A stretch of DNA of 64,000 nt from Terebella lapidaria (Eukaryota; Annelida; Polychaeta; Terebellida; Terebellidae), in the NCBI GenBank assembly GCA_949152475.1, contig OX424568.1, positions 8,717,667-8,781,666 of the forward strand, written 5' to 3'. Within the stretch, counting starts at the first letter, position 1. The number at the start of each line of letters is the position of its first letter. A program made the translations under genes and the position numbers. The notes under the pieces were generated by a model. That model made no database searches, was not told the origin of the DNA, and saw only the letters and a program-made list of their open reading frames with translations. This document shows, in pieces, positions 35,096 through 47,053 of this stretch.

Positions 35096-35607
35096 TTTAT
35101 TGTGGAGCCATGGCGAACCGTATTCTACGAAGGCGCATCAGGGCCACAACGAGGAGCCAAAAATAAACTCGAGATCTCGAAATTAAACTCATTTTTTCGA
35201 AAATAGAAACTCGTTATCGCGAGATAGAAAGTCGTTATTTCGATTTTAAAACTCGTTATCTCAAAATGGAATGTCATTATCTCGAAATTAAAAGACGTTA
35301 TCTCAAGTTAATAAGCCGTTATCTCGAAATTAAATTTATTTTTGAGATAACTAATGTTTATCTTGAGACAACGACTTTTAACTAGAGATAACTATTTAAT
35401 TTAGAGATAACGAATTTTAAATGCGCGATAGCGACTTTTTGGTTTTGAGATAATTACGTTTTAAATCGAGATAACGAGTTTTATCTCGGGATAACAACTC
35501 TTTAATTTTAAATAATGAAATATAAATTTGAGATTACGAACTTCCATTTAGATATAATGAGTTATATATTTGGGATGACAGTTATAAAATCGAGATCACA
35601 AAATATA

Positions 35608-36735
35608 AGTATAGGATAAGGCCCTAGCCTGAGTATTTATCGCTAATAGGGATAGCGCAGCGCCAAGGGCCGTATTTGCGGTAATGCGAAGGCGTGGGCC
35701 TTATCCGACATAATGTATAATTCCCCCAACAATATTACTCCAAGCACTAAATGTCAACCCGGTCGGTATATGCGAGTCATACAACTAAACGTGGTCACAC
35801 TTGAATGAACTCAGTACCTTGCACGTGAACGGTTATACATTAAACCATACTTGCATTGTTCTCTCAGTTGCTTGTTCAATGCTCTATGTTGGTTAAACAC
35901 CTGCAGCACACGAACTTGAAAAATAGTGGAGATACATATTGAACTGAATGATCGTGTTTAAAACATGACAGTTCCGTTCGAATGGCTTGCATGTATGTGT
36001 CCTCCCATCAATGAGGATGGAAAACACGTCAAACTCGTCACGTACAGGGATAGGGCTTTAACCAAAGTTGTCACGGTACTGGTGGTCAGAATGAATCTGT
36101 CTCTCCTAGCAGGGATACCAAACATGCGAACGGTGTCGTTACTATGATACATGACATGACATATTGGTTTGAAAATAGAGAAACCCCTCGAGTAACAGGG
36201 GGTTATTCAACATGGTCGAGGGCGGCAGCATGTTTGGTATCCCTGCTAGGAGAGACAGATTCATTCTGACCACCAGTACCGTGACAACTTTGGTTAAAGC
36301 CCTATCCCTGTACGTGACGAGTTTGACGTGTTTTCCATCCTCATTGATGGGAGGACACATACATGCAAGCCATTCGAACGGAACTGTCATGTTTTAAACA
36401 CGATCATTCAGGTCAATATGTATCTCCACTATTTTTCAAGTTCGTGTGCTGTCAGCTGTCGGCAAATGTTGGTGGTGTTCAATTATTAATATCAACACCA
36501 CCAACATTGCATGACCTGATGTCTACATAATCCGGCACAGCGTGCGGTTTGTGACGTCATCCGGATTGAATTTCGGGAATGATGCAAACGGCTCAAGTGA
36601 ACAAACATGTATAGTACTATATACTGTTTGTACACTCGCAGTCGTTACGGCCAGGTTCCACATACAGGGCCAGGGCCGAATTATAATACGGCCCTCTCTG
36701 TGAGGGCCGTATTGAAAATATGGCCCTGATGCGAA
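35608..36735. mobile_element. Covarying-word element, copy 2
   Basis: The left hairpin has GGATAAGGCCC and GGGCCTTATCC outer arms and the inner word GGGCCGTATT. The body is colinear with copy 1. The right hairpin has AATACGGCCCTC and GAGGGCCGTATT, then GAAAATATGGCCC. The word ACGGCCC occurs in both hairpins here and is replaced by AGGAACC in both hairpins of copy 1. The body contains a large inverted duplication (35901-36453). It is inserted in the TACGAA-ended element. Confidence 0.6.
35901..36453. repeat. Near-perfect inverted repeat, about 225-bp arms
   Basis: 35901-36127 and 36229-36453 are reverse complements with very few differences, separated by about 101 bp. Both arms keep the frame NMTVPFEWLACMCPPIN, but only because they are the same sequence. 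The right arm is the one colinear with element copy 1, so the left arm is the duplicate. Confidence 0.9.
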
Positions 36736-36829
36736 TAAAAGAATTATACATTATATTGGATATAACGAAATTATTTTCGAGATAACGAGTTTATTTGATG
36801 CTCTCCTGATGCGCTTTCGTAATATTCAC

Positions 36830-37920
36830 TGTTCACGAACCTTGATGCTTCTGGTATTATCTTTCAACGTTGGTCCAAGCGTGTCATATCCAATGAGCCA
36901 AATGGCCCACGGGTTTGCCCGAGAGAGTATTGGGTAATGTAAAACAAATTGGAACCGTTATGTTTATTGCCGAGACCATAATGTATTACTTTCGACTCCA
37001 CTGAGACGTTTGATTCAGAAGAGAATCAGTTCGATAATGGGTTGTAAATGGTAATGCTTTCCATAATGTATTACCTTATATATTATGAAATTATGTATAA
37101 CAACTACAGATATATTAGACTTTGCTTTGGGGAACATGTGTTTCATTGGCTCTCCCGCAAATATAATTATGTTTGATGGTTCCCGTAATTACGTACGACC
37201 TAGCTTTGTGTGGTTGTTCCCTGCAAAGGAACTGGTGATCAATTTTCTCAGGGACAACGATTTCGGCAACTAAAACTCTCGTTATTGCTGTGCAAAGGAG
37301 GGAAATGTGCGCTAATCATACAAAGGAATCTATCACTATGTCTTGGCCTTATACTCAGTCTTGGCCTTATACTCAAACATATCAGTTACAAAATCAGTAT
37401 TCAGACATTCACCGAGAGGGTATATTAGCTGAATAAAATGGGTCAGTATGTATGGATACATAGCAATGCATTTTCTGAAAGCAATGTATGCACAATTTAA
37501 ATGATGCACTTAAAATGCATATCTTCACCAACTATATTACTCTGGTTACCATGAGGCGGCTGATAATGGAGGATACTATGGAATACTTTAAAATACGTGA
37601 GGTAAAGAAGACACTGCCTGTCGCTGTCCAATGACAGTGATAACTTCAGACAGCCGCGCGTGGCAATACCCAATGTACTGCGAGATCCTTCATGTCTCTT
37701 CAACAGAAGACTGTCACAAACATTGCAAGATATCACGCACTATATCTATATTCTTGTTTGCATGGTGTCAGTGAGTGCATGAATCATGAGGGTTTCCGTG
37801 ATGCATATATCCGACCATTACTCATTACTATCTTTACTCCAAAATGTTGCATTGTTCTTTTGCTATTTTTTATCATAAAAATCTAATTGTATAGAGGATA
37901 ATAGATGGATACCTACACTG
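36830..37920 (-). repeat. R module plus adjoining spacer, inverted copy
   Basis: Matches 51945-53150: both have TTGATGC.TCTGGTATTAT, then GGAACTGGTGAT and CTAAAACTCTCGTTATTGCT, then the segment before GTTTCCGT. This pair shows that the right half is itself a duplicated unit. Both copies follow the right end of a TACGAA-type element, so that insertion predates the duplication. Confidence 0.65.
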
Positions 37921-37978
37921 ATACCACTGAGCCGGTGTCACTGCTGGTTGACGGTAAATCTGTCCCCGAAGATATTGT
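37918..37978 (-). other. Stalk-like exon candidate, copy A
   Basis: The minus strand reads TISSGTDLPSTSSDTGSVVS before a weak donor-like GTATCC. A second copy at 54085-54150 has a better donor (GTAAGT). The Ser/Thr-rich character recalls the extracellular stalk of the exon at 59375-59735, which contains SVPTTGTDN. Weak, with no confirmed splice partners. Confidence 0.25.
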
Positions 37979-37989
37979 TCTAAAATTAG

Positions 37990-38460
37990 GCAGGTTAATA
38001 ATTAGCTAGGCAGGGAATTTACTTTTATGGTGCTGAGAAATAATTTAGTGTCGCAAGTACGACAGCAGCTCCATAGTATAGTACTGAATGGGCTAAAACC
38101 CTAATTATCGCCCATTTACATATTTTCAGCCACAAAATCACACATATACTGAAGCCTGTATTGCTATTCTATATTCGCGAGAAAACGATATCAGTGTTGC
38201 TTGCTGAATTTTGTCATAAACAACCAATCTTTTATTGTCGAATTGCACGCCAAACGAAGATGCAAACCAGCAGGGCAAGCCCTTGGAGACGAGAGGGTTA
38301 TGACGTCATAGCTGGAAAACCCCTAACAACAACTTCCCAACTCGGGAACCCCTCCGGTGTGACGGCAATTACTTTGATGAATTGTATAATTAATATCGCT
38401 GATGATTACTAAAATGTCTTTATTCCTGTATGACAAGAAATATACGCGGAGTTATCTGAT
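37990..38460. other. No supported gene
   Basis: A short open frame near 38161-38412 lacks splice or start context. Confidence 0.35.
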
Positions 38461-38463
38461 ATA

Positions 38464-40027
38464 TACGGAAGCGTAGAAGGGCCACTATGTATTTTTTTTA
38501 TTTTTTAATGTCCCGACTTATATCTCGATAATATCGACTTATAACTCGATAATATCGACTTATAACTCGAAAATATCGACTTATAACTCGATAATATCGA
38601 CTTATATCTCGATAATATCGACTTATAACTCGATAATATCGACTTATATCTCGGTAATATCGACTTATAACTCGATAATATCGACTTATATCTCGATAAT
38701 ATCGACTTATATCTCGGTAATATCGACTTATAACTCGATAATATCGACTTATATCTCGATAATATCGACTTATATCTCGATAATATCGACTTATATCTCG
38801 ATAATATCGACTTATAACTCGATAATATCGACTTATATCTCGATAATATCGACTTATATCTCGATAATATCGACTTATATCTCGATAATATCGACTTATA
38901 TCTCGATAATCATGATCATGACTGAACTTAGAGGATTTCCCCTAGAGCCTATAACCTTTGATTGTATACTGCACACTCAAGAATTTACGGAAGCGTAGAA
39001 GGGCCACTATGTATTTTTTTATTTCCCGTGTTATAACTCGATAATATCGAGTTATAACTCGATAATATCGACATATATCTTGATAATATCGACTTATAAC
39101 TCGATAATATCGACTTATATCTTGATAATATCGACTTATAACTCGATAATATCGACTTATATCTTGATAATATCGACTTATAACTCGATAATATCGACTT
39201 ATATCTCGATAATATGTAAAATGATCTAGACAATTCAAAATTTCTTGGTACTTCAATCCCAGGCGAAAATACTTCACTACAAGTTCATCACGGTCATTCA
39301 TGTTGAGTATTTGTGGGCGTGTACGATTAGTTTGTCAACTGTAATATGTAAAATATATAAAGTTAAGTCGATATTATCGAGATATAAGTCGATATTATCG
39401 AGTTATAAGTCGATATTATCGAGTTATAAGTCGATATTATCGAGATATAAGTCGGGACATTAAAAAATAAAAAAATACATAGTGGCCCTTCTACGCTTCC
39501 GTAAGAATTTGATCTCTTACCCCGTCTTATCTTCTGCAGCCACCTTGTTCTCTTTCAGTCTTAAATGCCCCTAATCTCTACAGCATTCACACATATGTCG
39601 ATATCATCGAGTTATAAGTCGATATTATCGAGTTATAAGTCGATATTATCGAGATATAAGTCGATATTATCGAGTTATAAGTCGATATTATCGAGTTATA
39701 AGTCGATATTATCGAGATATAAGTCGATATTATCGAGTTATAAGTCGATATTATCGAGATATAAGTCGATATTATCGAGTTATAAGTCGATATTATCGAG
39801 ATATAAGTCGATATTATCGAGATATAAGTCGATATTATCGAGATATAAGTCGATATTATCGAGATATAAGTCGATATTATCGAGTTATAAGTCGATATTA
39901 TCGAGATATAAGTCGATATTATCGAGTTATAAGTCGATATTATCGAGTTATAAGTCGATATTATCGAGTTATAACACGGGAAATAAAAAAATAAAAAAAT
40001 ACATAGTGGCCCTTCTACGCTTCCGTA
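38464..40027. mobile_element. TACGGAAGCG-ended dyad-array element (outer)
   Basis: Begins TACGGAAGCGTAGAAGGGCC and ends with the inverse, flanked by GATATA on both sides (38458-38463 and 40028-40033). Left array about 38515-38908 and right array about 39598-39975, both of 21-bp units: core TCGATATTATCGA plus GTTATAAG or GATATAAG, in opposite orientation. A short unique centre lies between them and is split by the inner element at 38986-39503. The two ends differ inside the TIR: ATGTCCCGACTTAT on the left, ATTTCCCGTGTTAT on the right. No protein. Confidence 0.85.
38986..39503. mobile_element. TACGGAAGCG-ended dyad-array element nested in the outer one
   Basis: Has the same TIRs as the outer element but in the opposite order: the ATTTCCCGTG-type end is on the left and the ATGTCCCGAC-type end on the right. 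It is flanked by AGAATT on both sides (38980-38985 and 39504-39509). It has a left array of about 170 bp, a unique centre at about 39214-39362 and a shorter right array. It is 518 bp and non-coding. Confidence 0.85.
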
Positions 40028-40149
40028 GATATATTTTTGAAATGTCAAAAGTTATTGTAGCGGATTCCCAAATCTGAGAACTGGCACGACTGAATTGTGG
40101 GAGGGTTGGGAACCCGGAATTTTTTAAACAGTCACAGTAGCCTAGGAGA

Positions 40150-40480
40150 TGATCAAAAGCGGCTGAGGAGAACGGTTGTAAATTCTGTGAACTGGGAAAA
40201 GAGATAAACCGTGTAATTTGATGACAATACTGAATGTAAGCAGGGAAGATGGTATATGGTTGAAATGATACATATATAAGAATTTTTAAAAAGCGAAGAC
40301 TGAATAGTCTCGAATATCTGAGGACTGAGTAGTGCCAGGAAATTAACTTTCAAGGCATACAAATTAAATACAATAGTTGTGAATTTACTGTATTGGTGGT
40401 AATAGATTGATACTTACACTAATATCTAAGTATGATGTCAGAACAAAATATCAGAAAAATCTAAAGAGAAACACGCAACA
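40150..40480. other. No supported gene
   Basis: AT-rich spacer. The recurrent phrase TAATAGATTGATACTTACA occurs near 40400, as it does near 2365, 43890, 54430, 61205 and 61305. Confidence 0.35.
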
Positions 40481-42150
40481 ATACCATTAACTCAGTAACC
40501 TTTCGGCTTGTGATAAGGTACTTATATACTTGTCATATATCTGTCTATTCCATGGGGTTTGTTTCGAATTTCTAAAATCTCTCAATATAATGTTGGGCAG
40601 TTGTATTCCACCAGATGTACATTACATACAACTACGCTACGTCTTTGGCCGGCTTCATTTCCATTCCAAAATGTTGTGTTCATATTTGTTATTGGCATCA
40701 TCAAAATCCTAATATATTGCTGACAATAGATTGATAGTTACATCCACATATTACTAAAACATGAAAGTATGATTAAGCCAATGAAAAACCTGATATGAAT
40801 ACATTTCGGAGTTATAACACCGGTTCAAGAACATTATTCCTCATGCTAGTAAACTCATTATCATGATGATAAATTTATATATTCATATGATGATGTCCAG
40901 TTGCTCGTTATGGGCTCTTTATTCCCGTTTAACAGATATCAGTGACTCGGTAAATAACCATTAACCTTACCCGACAGCGGCAGCAAGCGAGTGAGATGAC
41001 GCCATCTCCAATATCCACTGAAGCAGCAATGTGCCTGCTCTGAATACTGATCGATACTGATGAATATCAACTGTTTCGAAATCATCATCTAATGGCTCTA
41101 TCGAACATCATTATTTGTGCAAAGGATTGTGTTCCACGCATAAATTGTTTTATGTTTGTCTTGCGGTCCGATTGTTGGATGGGAATATGGTCCTCCCGGT
41201 GGGATGCTCATCATTAGGCAATTGTACGAAACTATATGAAAGATTGCACACAGTATTTTTTCTCCGGGAACAAAAACAACAACATCAATAAGCAAAGCAG
41301 CGTCAATATTTGACTGCATTCTGGGAAAATTCTTGCACATATATTGTAGGATCAGAATCATACTTCAGGAGATATTACAAGAAATCTATACGAACTATAT
41401 CAGAAGCAATAAGCAGAGTGAAAGCTCGGGTGAAAGACAGAGTTTGACAAGTACGTACATTAGTATACCTGTTTCCACAAACGTTTCGCCCCCTGTGTTT
41501 CATTGACATAATCAAGATCTTGTGGTGCGCGGGTTGATCATACATTCCAGTATTTTTGGGGTCTGAAAATACATTGCAAATACTTTGGCCTGTCTATGTG
41601 CAGTAGTTGAACATATTATAGCAAAATCCAGGTGCGTGTTGATTCGAGGGGAAACAAGTGAAAACCAACTGGACAGATTACTTGTAAGGGTATCATCATG
41701 ATCATGGCCGCTTGTCCATGGGTGATTTCCATGGGTCAGCAAAGCAAAAAATTATCCCTAGCCTTCGTGCAGCCACGACGACGCCAATAACCAACTAATG
41801 TGAACGTATTTCTCGGACTAAATGCAAATTGGGCAACATCAGTCTCTGTAAACAAAGCGACACAGTTCATGTTGTCCATAGTTTTGGTGCCTGTTGACAG
41901 CTGAAACACTTCAGAAAGCTGTCGCTGTTTTGTGTGCAATAACCAGCAAATGGGTGGAAACTCACAATCCGCATGATTTATACGAGTATCAGTTTGCTCT
42001 GAGAATTCATATCAAACATGAACACGCCGTATTACATTAGACATGTCTGTGAATCACAGAATCACTGAAACGGGACAATATCGCATCTACCACTAGGAAT
42101 ATGGTTCATTTATCGTGCACGAGTATTTTTGCAAGTTATCACTAATCAGA
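40480..42150 (-). repeat. Inverted paralogous modules, right-half unit 1
   Basis: 40820-41220 is matched at 45140-45525 and 54530-54920. The Q module (41736-41939, minus) is matched at 49600-49860 and 55790-56020. The uninterrupted stretch GTCAATATTTGACTGCATTCTGGG at 41310 is the empty version of the site into which the 3.2-kb TIR element at 45.7-48.9 kb went. Confidence 0.65.
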
Positions 42151-42190
42151 TGTACATCTGTACAAAAAATTAGGCCAAGGGCCAAAGATA

Positions 42191-43570
42191 GGTTACCGGA
42201 CAATGTTTAATTGTTTAGATGTTAGCCAGGTCACTGGTTAAATTCAAGGTCAAGACAATATTCAGTAATATAATATTAAGCATATATCATGTCCACAGTT
42301 GATTGCTAAGCTGTAAATTCAATAATCAGAGAGATATTAGCAATTTTGTGCTGTGGCCTTGAAAATGAAGACAAAGGTCAAATTCAAGGTAATCAAAATA
42401 TTCAGTGTTTATCATTTTCTATATGTCCACAATTGATTCCCAAGCCATACAGTCAATAGAGGAGCAAGATATGAGCCATTTTGTCCTGTGACCTTGAAAA
42501 TGAGGTCAGAGGTCAAATTCAAGGTCATGAGAATATTCAGCATATATCATTTCCTATATGTCCACAATTGATTCCTAAGCTGTAAAATCGATAATAAGTG
42601 AGATCTTAGCCATTTTGTCCTGCGACCTTCAAAATGAGGTCGAAGATCAAATTCAAGGTCATGACAATTATCTGCATCATTTCCTATATGTTCATAACTG
42701 ATTCCTAAGCTGTAAAGTGGATAACAAGCGAGATATTGGCCATTTTGTCCTATGACCTTGAAAATGGGGTCGAAGGTCAAATTCAAGGTCATCAGAATAT
42801 TCAGCATATATCATTTCCTGTACATGTATGTCCACAATTGATTCCTAAGCTGTAGAGTCGATAATAAGCGAGATATAAGCCATTTTGTCCTATGACCTTG
42901 AAAATGGGGTCAAAGGTCAAATTCAAGGTCATCAGAATATTCAGCATATATCATATCCTATATGTCTACAATTGACTCCTAAGCTGTAAAGTGGATAATA
43001 AGGGAGATATAAGCCATTTTGTGCTCTGACCTTGAAACTGAGGTCAGAGGTCAAATTCAAGGTCACGAGAATATTCAGCATATATCATTTCCTATATGTC
43101 CACAATTGATTCCTAGTCTCTAATCTCAATATTAAGTGAGATATTAGGCATAATGTGTCCCATTATAAAGCATACGAGAATTTAACATGGGAAAGTCCCA
43201 TTTGGGCCGACTTTATGCCAAAATGGCCCACTTCGAGCGATTCAAGCGCAACGAAATTTATAGACATCATAGGAGTACATATGATGAGTGTTATGTATCA
43301 AAAAAAAAAAAAAAAAAAGTTACTGAACAGATTTTGAGAAAATGGCCGCCAAAGTCCAAAATCAGGCATTTTTCGTCGAAAACGGCCGCCATTTTGAAAA
43401 AAATGCGAAAATCAAAAAACAAAAAAATACCTCCTTCTTGAATTATTTTTAAGTATTTTTGTGCAAAATTTCAGAAAAATTCGCCCGTAAACAAAAAAGA
43501 TAAAAATGTGGACGACGGACGACGGACGCAACGCCACGCCAATAGGTTATCGGACCATAGGTCCGGTAAC
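42191..43570. mobile_element. GGTTACCGGAC-ended TIR element with minisatellite
   Basis: Begins GGTTACCGGAC, ends GTCCGGTAACC, flanked by TA on both sides, which fits a Tc1/mariner-like target duplication. The right part carries GACGGACGACGGACGCAACG and a GGCCCACTTCGAGCGATTCA segment, both found inverted at 63583-64000. Most of the left part is the minisatellite at 42238-43150. No transposase frame, so non-autonomous. Confidence 0.75.
42238..43150. repeat. About 133-bp minisatellite, 7 units
   Basis: Units begin near 42238, 42377, 42511, 42645, 42776, 42916 and 43049 with AAATTCAAGGTCA and include CACAATTGATTCCTAAGCTG and CCATTTTGTCCT. The first and last units are the most diverged, as expected for an array homogenised in its middle. 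Confidence 0.85.
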
Positions 43571-43619
43571 CTAAAAATAAACGAGAATCATAATCGAGGA
43601 AAAATTTATACCATAGAAA

Positions 43620-43935
43620 ACGAAAAATGTCATATTTTGTTTCGGATTTATAATTTATTTTCATAGGTTGTTGGGCAGTTGTATACTGATTACTGTATAC
43701 TGGGCAGTTGTATACAGTTGTATACTGATTGATGTACAGTAGAAAAAAACTACATTTAACACACTGTCTGCCCCCGGTGACGCCAGTGCTTCTTCGGATA
43801 ACATCTTTGGCCGGCTTTATTTCCATACCCAAATGTTGTATTTTATGTTTGTTATTGGCATCATCAAAATCTTATTATATTGCTGATAATAGATTGATAG
43901 TTACATCGACGATAGTTAAGATGACGTTGCAAACA
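43620..43935 (-). repeat. S module copy
   Basis: CCAAAATGTTGTATTTTATG, then GTTATTGGCATCATCAAAAT, then the AATAGATTGATA phrase. Copies lie near 2300, 40660, 54370, 59150, 60910 and 61150. Confidence 0.55.
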
Positions 43936-43944
43936 TTCTAGGCA

Positions 43945-44720
43945 ATAATGCAGTCACTCTTTTTGAATATAATATTGTGAGAAATGCTTTGTCGCCAAAT
44001 TTGTTAACATGTTTATCATACAGTAATAGAAACAAGGATATATATTTCAATGGCTCCCCAATCAGTAAATTGAAAACGAAAGATGTTAGAGAATTCTATG
44101 TTAAGGCTAGGGTGAAGACACCTGTGCATAATCATTGGTTTAGTACATTTGAAATTAATGTATCGATATCTAATATGTGGAGTTTAGCGTTAACGGTAAC
44201 TCGAGAAGTAAAATTATTTGTGATGCAATGGAAAATATTGCAATGTATATACCCCACGAAAAGTTATTTGTTCAAAGTAAAGATATCTGAAACTAACACA
44301 TGTGTACATTGTAATGCTACAGATACCATAGAACATTTTTCATTTGTGAATGTAATAAGATAAGACTTGTGTGAGATTTGGTAGAAAATGATATTCAGGT
44401 TATATCGGGCATCAATCTCGAACTATCATATGAAATGAAAATTGTAGGTATACTAAATTGTAACTTGTTAACAAAAGAAAAATTGGATACAATTAATTTA
44501 CTGATATTGGTTGCTAAGAGGTGTATTTGTTTATTTAAATCCCTTGAAAATGCAAATTTGACAACATTACAACTATGAAAAACAAATAAGGGATATATGT
44601 ATCCGTCTGGTAGAAAAATGAATAAAACGTTTATATACGTTTATGTATTTTGCACTCCACACAATCATATAATTGTGCAGATCGAGTATTTCTTGAGTAG
44701 AAATAAATATATGTTTAAAT
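43945..44720 (+). pseudogene. LINE 3' end (5'-truncated, frameshifted)
   Basis: The C-terminal region of a LINE ORF2. VMQWKILQCIYPTKSYLFKV is followed by CVHCNATDTIEHF, which matches the W...LH.I.PT..L.K and C..C...E...H.F..C pattern that ends many LINE ORF2 proteins. A one-base shift falls in the H-F-C part and a TGA stands where a Trp codon is expected shortly after. The tail then reads on to a TAA near 44577 and an AT-rich 3' end. Everything upstream of the zinc-like tail is missing, which is typical 5' truncation. Confidence 0.65.
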
Positions 44721-45139
44721 GACAAATTTCCAAATTTGGGTGAAGCGGATCCGGTTGTAGGCGGCCCACCCCCTGCTGACTACTCAGGATCCGATTCTCC
44801 CGAATCGTTTATACATAAAATGAGCATATGTTTATCTCTAATTATGTCTAATATCTCTAATTTTGGTCTTGTATGCAAGTGTCGTGTACGTACATGTGTG
44901 TATGTATTTATTCGAGTACGTGGATATATTATATGAAACATTTATATATAAAATACCTGTACTGTATATTGTGATATGTATCACTATTGTATGTATTTGT
45001 GACGTGTCAGGCAATGTTATTGTGCACGGATCATTTTAACATGTATTTTTGTATATTGCTCGGGCACATTGAATGTGTTGAAGTGTATTTCAAATGCTGT
45101 GAACTTACTGAATGCATACAAATAAATCATGAAGAAAAA

Positions 45140-45620
45140 ACATTATTCCTCATGCCAGTGAACTCATTATCACGACGATAAATTTCTATATTCATATGTT
45201 GACGTCCAGTTGCTCGTTATGGGCTCTTCATTCCGGTTTAACAGATATCAGTGATTCGGTAAATAACCATTAACCTTACCCGACAGCGGCAGCAAGCAAG
45301 TGAAATGACGCCATCCTCAATATCCACTGAAGCAGCAACGTGTCTGCTCTGTATACTGATCGATACTGATGAATATCAACTGGTTCGAAATGATCATCCA
45401 ATGGCTCTATCGAACATCATTATTTGTGCAATGGATTGTGTTTCACGAATAAATTGTTCTATGTTTGTCTTACGGTCAGATTGTTGGATGGGAATACGGT
45501 CCTCCCGGTGGGATGCTCAGCATTAAGCAATTGCATGAAACTATATAAAACATTGCACACATTATTTTTTTTGCTGGAATAAAAACCAAAAAAGCAGCGT
45601 CAATATTTGACTGTATTATT
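45140..45620 (-). repeat. P2 module, right-half copy
   Basis: Nearly the same as 40820-41300 and 54530-54920, including CCAGTTGCTCGTTATGGGCT and GGTCCTCCCGGTGGGATGCT. It is interrupted on its right by the TIR element. Confidence 0.7.
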
Positions 45621-46882
45621 AACTGTATAAGATTCCTGTAATACAACTTTCCAGCAAGTGAAGATAATCACGTATCAACCTCAGCAAAAGTCAATATTTG
45701 TATTAGTTAGGGGGCTTAGTCTCCCCAAACCCCCGAATTGTTCAAATTGGGCTACAAGCACCATTTTTGGACTGCAGTTAGATATGACCATCTTCTGCCA
45801 ATTTTCCGAGGGAGCCAAGCTGGGCTTCCTCTATGTTAGCCATTTTGAGTAAATCCAAGATGGCCGCCTTCCGGAATAACAAATTGCCATAACTTGAGAA
45901 CCAAAGGTGGCAGAATAATGTATGACACCACTTTATTGGGGTTTTTCTGTATGAGAAATCCGTTGCTGGTGTTGTTTTAATGATTATATGACATAGTATT
46001 GTGATAATGCCGTTTTGAAGGAAATCCTCTGCCCAAAATGTGCGTGTCTCGTGCCCATGTAGAGCACCTTACTCTACGAATAGGCCTACTACTCACCAAC
46101 TGAATGTATACCATATTTAATCCGTCTGGCACATTTTTAATCTTCATTTAATTCAGAAGAAAGAGTAACCTGCGCTACATGGGCCGTTTCTCACCACATT
46201 GATTTGTTTGATCACTGAAGCAGGAGTATTTCATTTGTGCCAGATTATGAGTTAAGTAAAGTTTCAGTTGAATATGGTTTGTTTGAAACCAATCCGTTTG
46301 ATTTTGCTCGAACAATACTGCTACAATAGGAATATATTACACCCTTTTTATGACGGCTAGTACCCCTGACTACAGGAACTTATCAGGGCTGTTGCTTACC
46401 CATAATATAAACACTCTCAACAAACTAAGAAATTATAATTTTTCAATGACATTTAGGGTAATTTCATCTAATTCCGGCCACAAATAGGTTCATGACGTTT
46501 CTATGAGGATTCTAATTACTACATGCATGTCATATTTTTACATTTATGTCCATCATGGCGTTGTCTGGAATCTGGCCACGAAAAACACTCTGATTGGGCA
46601 ACATGATCACATCAACCCCGGGTTTGATGATATTTGTCAAGTTCACCATATTCCGGCCTCAATTTACCAATTTCTGGACATGTACAAGTACAATTTCACC
46701 TTTACGCTGCTAGTGATTTCCTAACATACATTTCACTGTTGTTTTTTGCCACATAAAGGATTATGGGTCATCATATGAACAATTATTGGAAATTTCCAGG
46801 GTGTATGAATATATAAAACGTAAGATTATAGTTTATCCACCATTCAAAGCAGTCAAAAGTAAGTACTAGTAGCGTCATAGTT

Positions 46883-47053
46883 GAATATTTCCGATGTCTT
46901 CTAAACGCTGGTACACTGGTATGCTGGTACAAGCATTGCAAGGTGCATGAACTCAACAATACTGCTCATTTCGTGTATGCCTCAATAAGCTTCACAATGC
47001 TTGTACCAGTATACCAGCGTACCAGCGTTTAGAAGACATCGGAATATTTCTGT
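46883..47053. repeat. Inverted repeat, about 60-bp arms
   Basis: GATGTCTTCTAAACGCTGGT and the following bases return as the reverse complement after a spacer of about 50 bp. The arms extend through GAATATTTCCGATG. It could be a small MITE or a transcribed hairpin. Confidence 0.75.

Larger units (their letters stand above)
35126..36821. mobile_element. TACGAAGGCGCATC-ended element with dyad array, carrying an insertion
   Basis: Begins TACGAAGGCGCATCAGGGCC and ends CTGATGCGCTTTCGTA. It is flanked by GTATTC and ATATTC, and the single-copy GTATTC is present in the empty R modules (for example near 5115). From 35160 to about 35600 the body is a degenerate array of CGAGATAACGAG-type dyads with AT linkers, about 20-21 bp each. 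A second element (35608-36735) is inserted in it. No transposase. Confidence 0.7.

Noticed and set aside
35965-36397. Two identical 60-80-residue proteins (PFEWLACMCPPINEDG) on opposite strands
   Set aside because: They are the two arms of the inverted repeat. Copy 1 of the element does not keep the frame.
38515-39975. CRISPR-like array
   Set aside because: Repeats are contiguous 21-bp units without unique spacers, inside an element with TIRs, in animal DNA.
38942-40077. Frames with repeated YKSILSS / ISTYNSI peptides
   Set aside because: Same artefact from the TCGATATTATCGA array.
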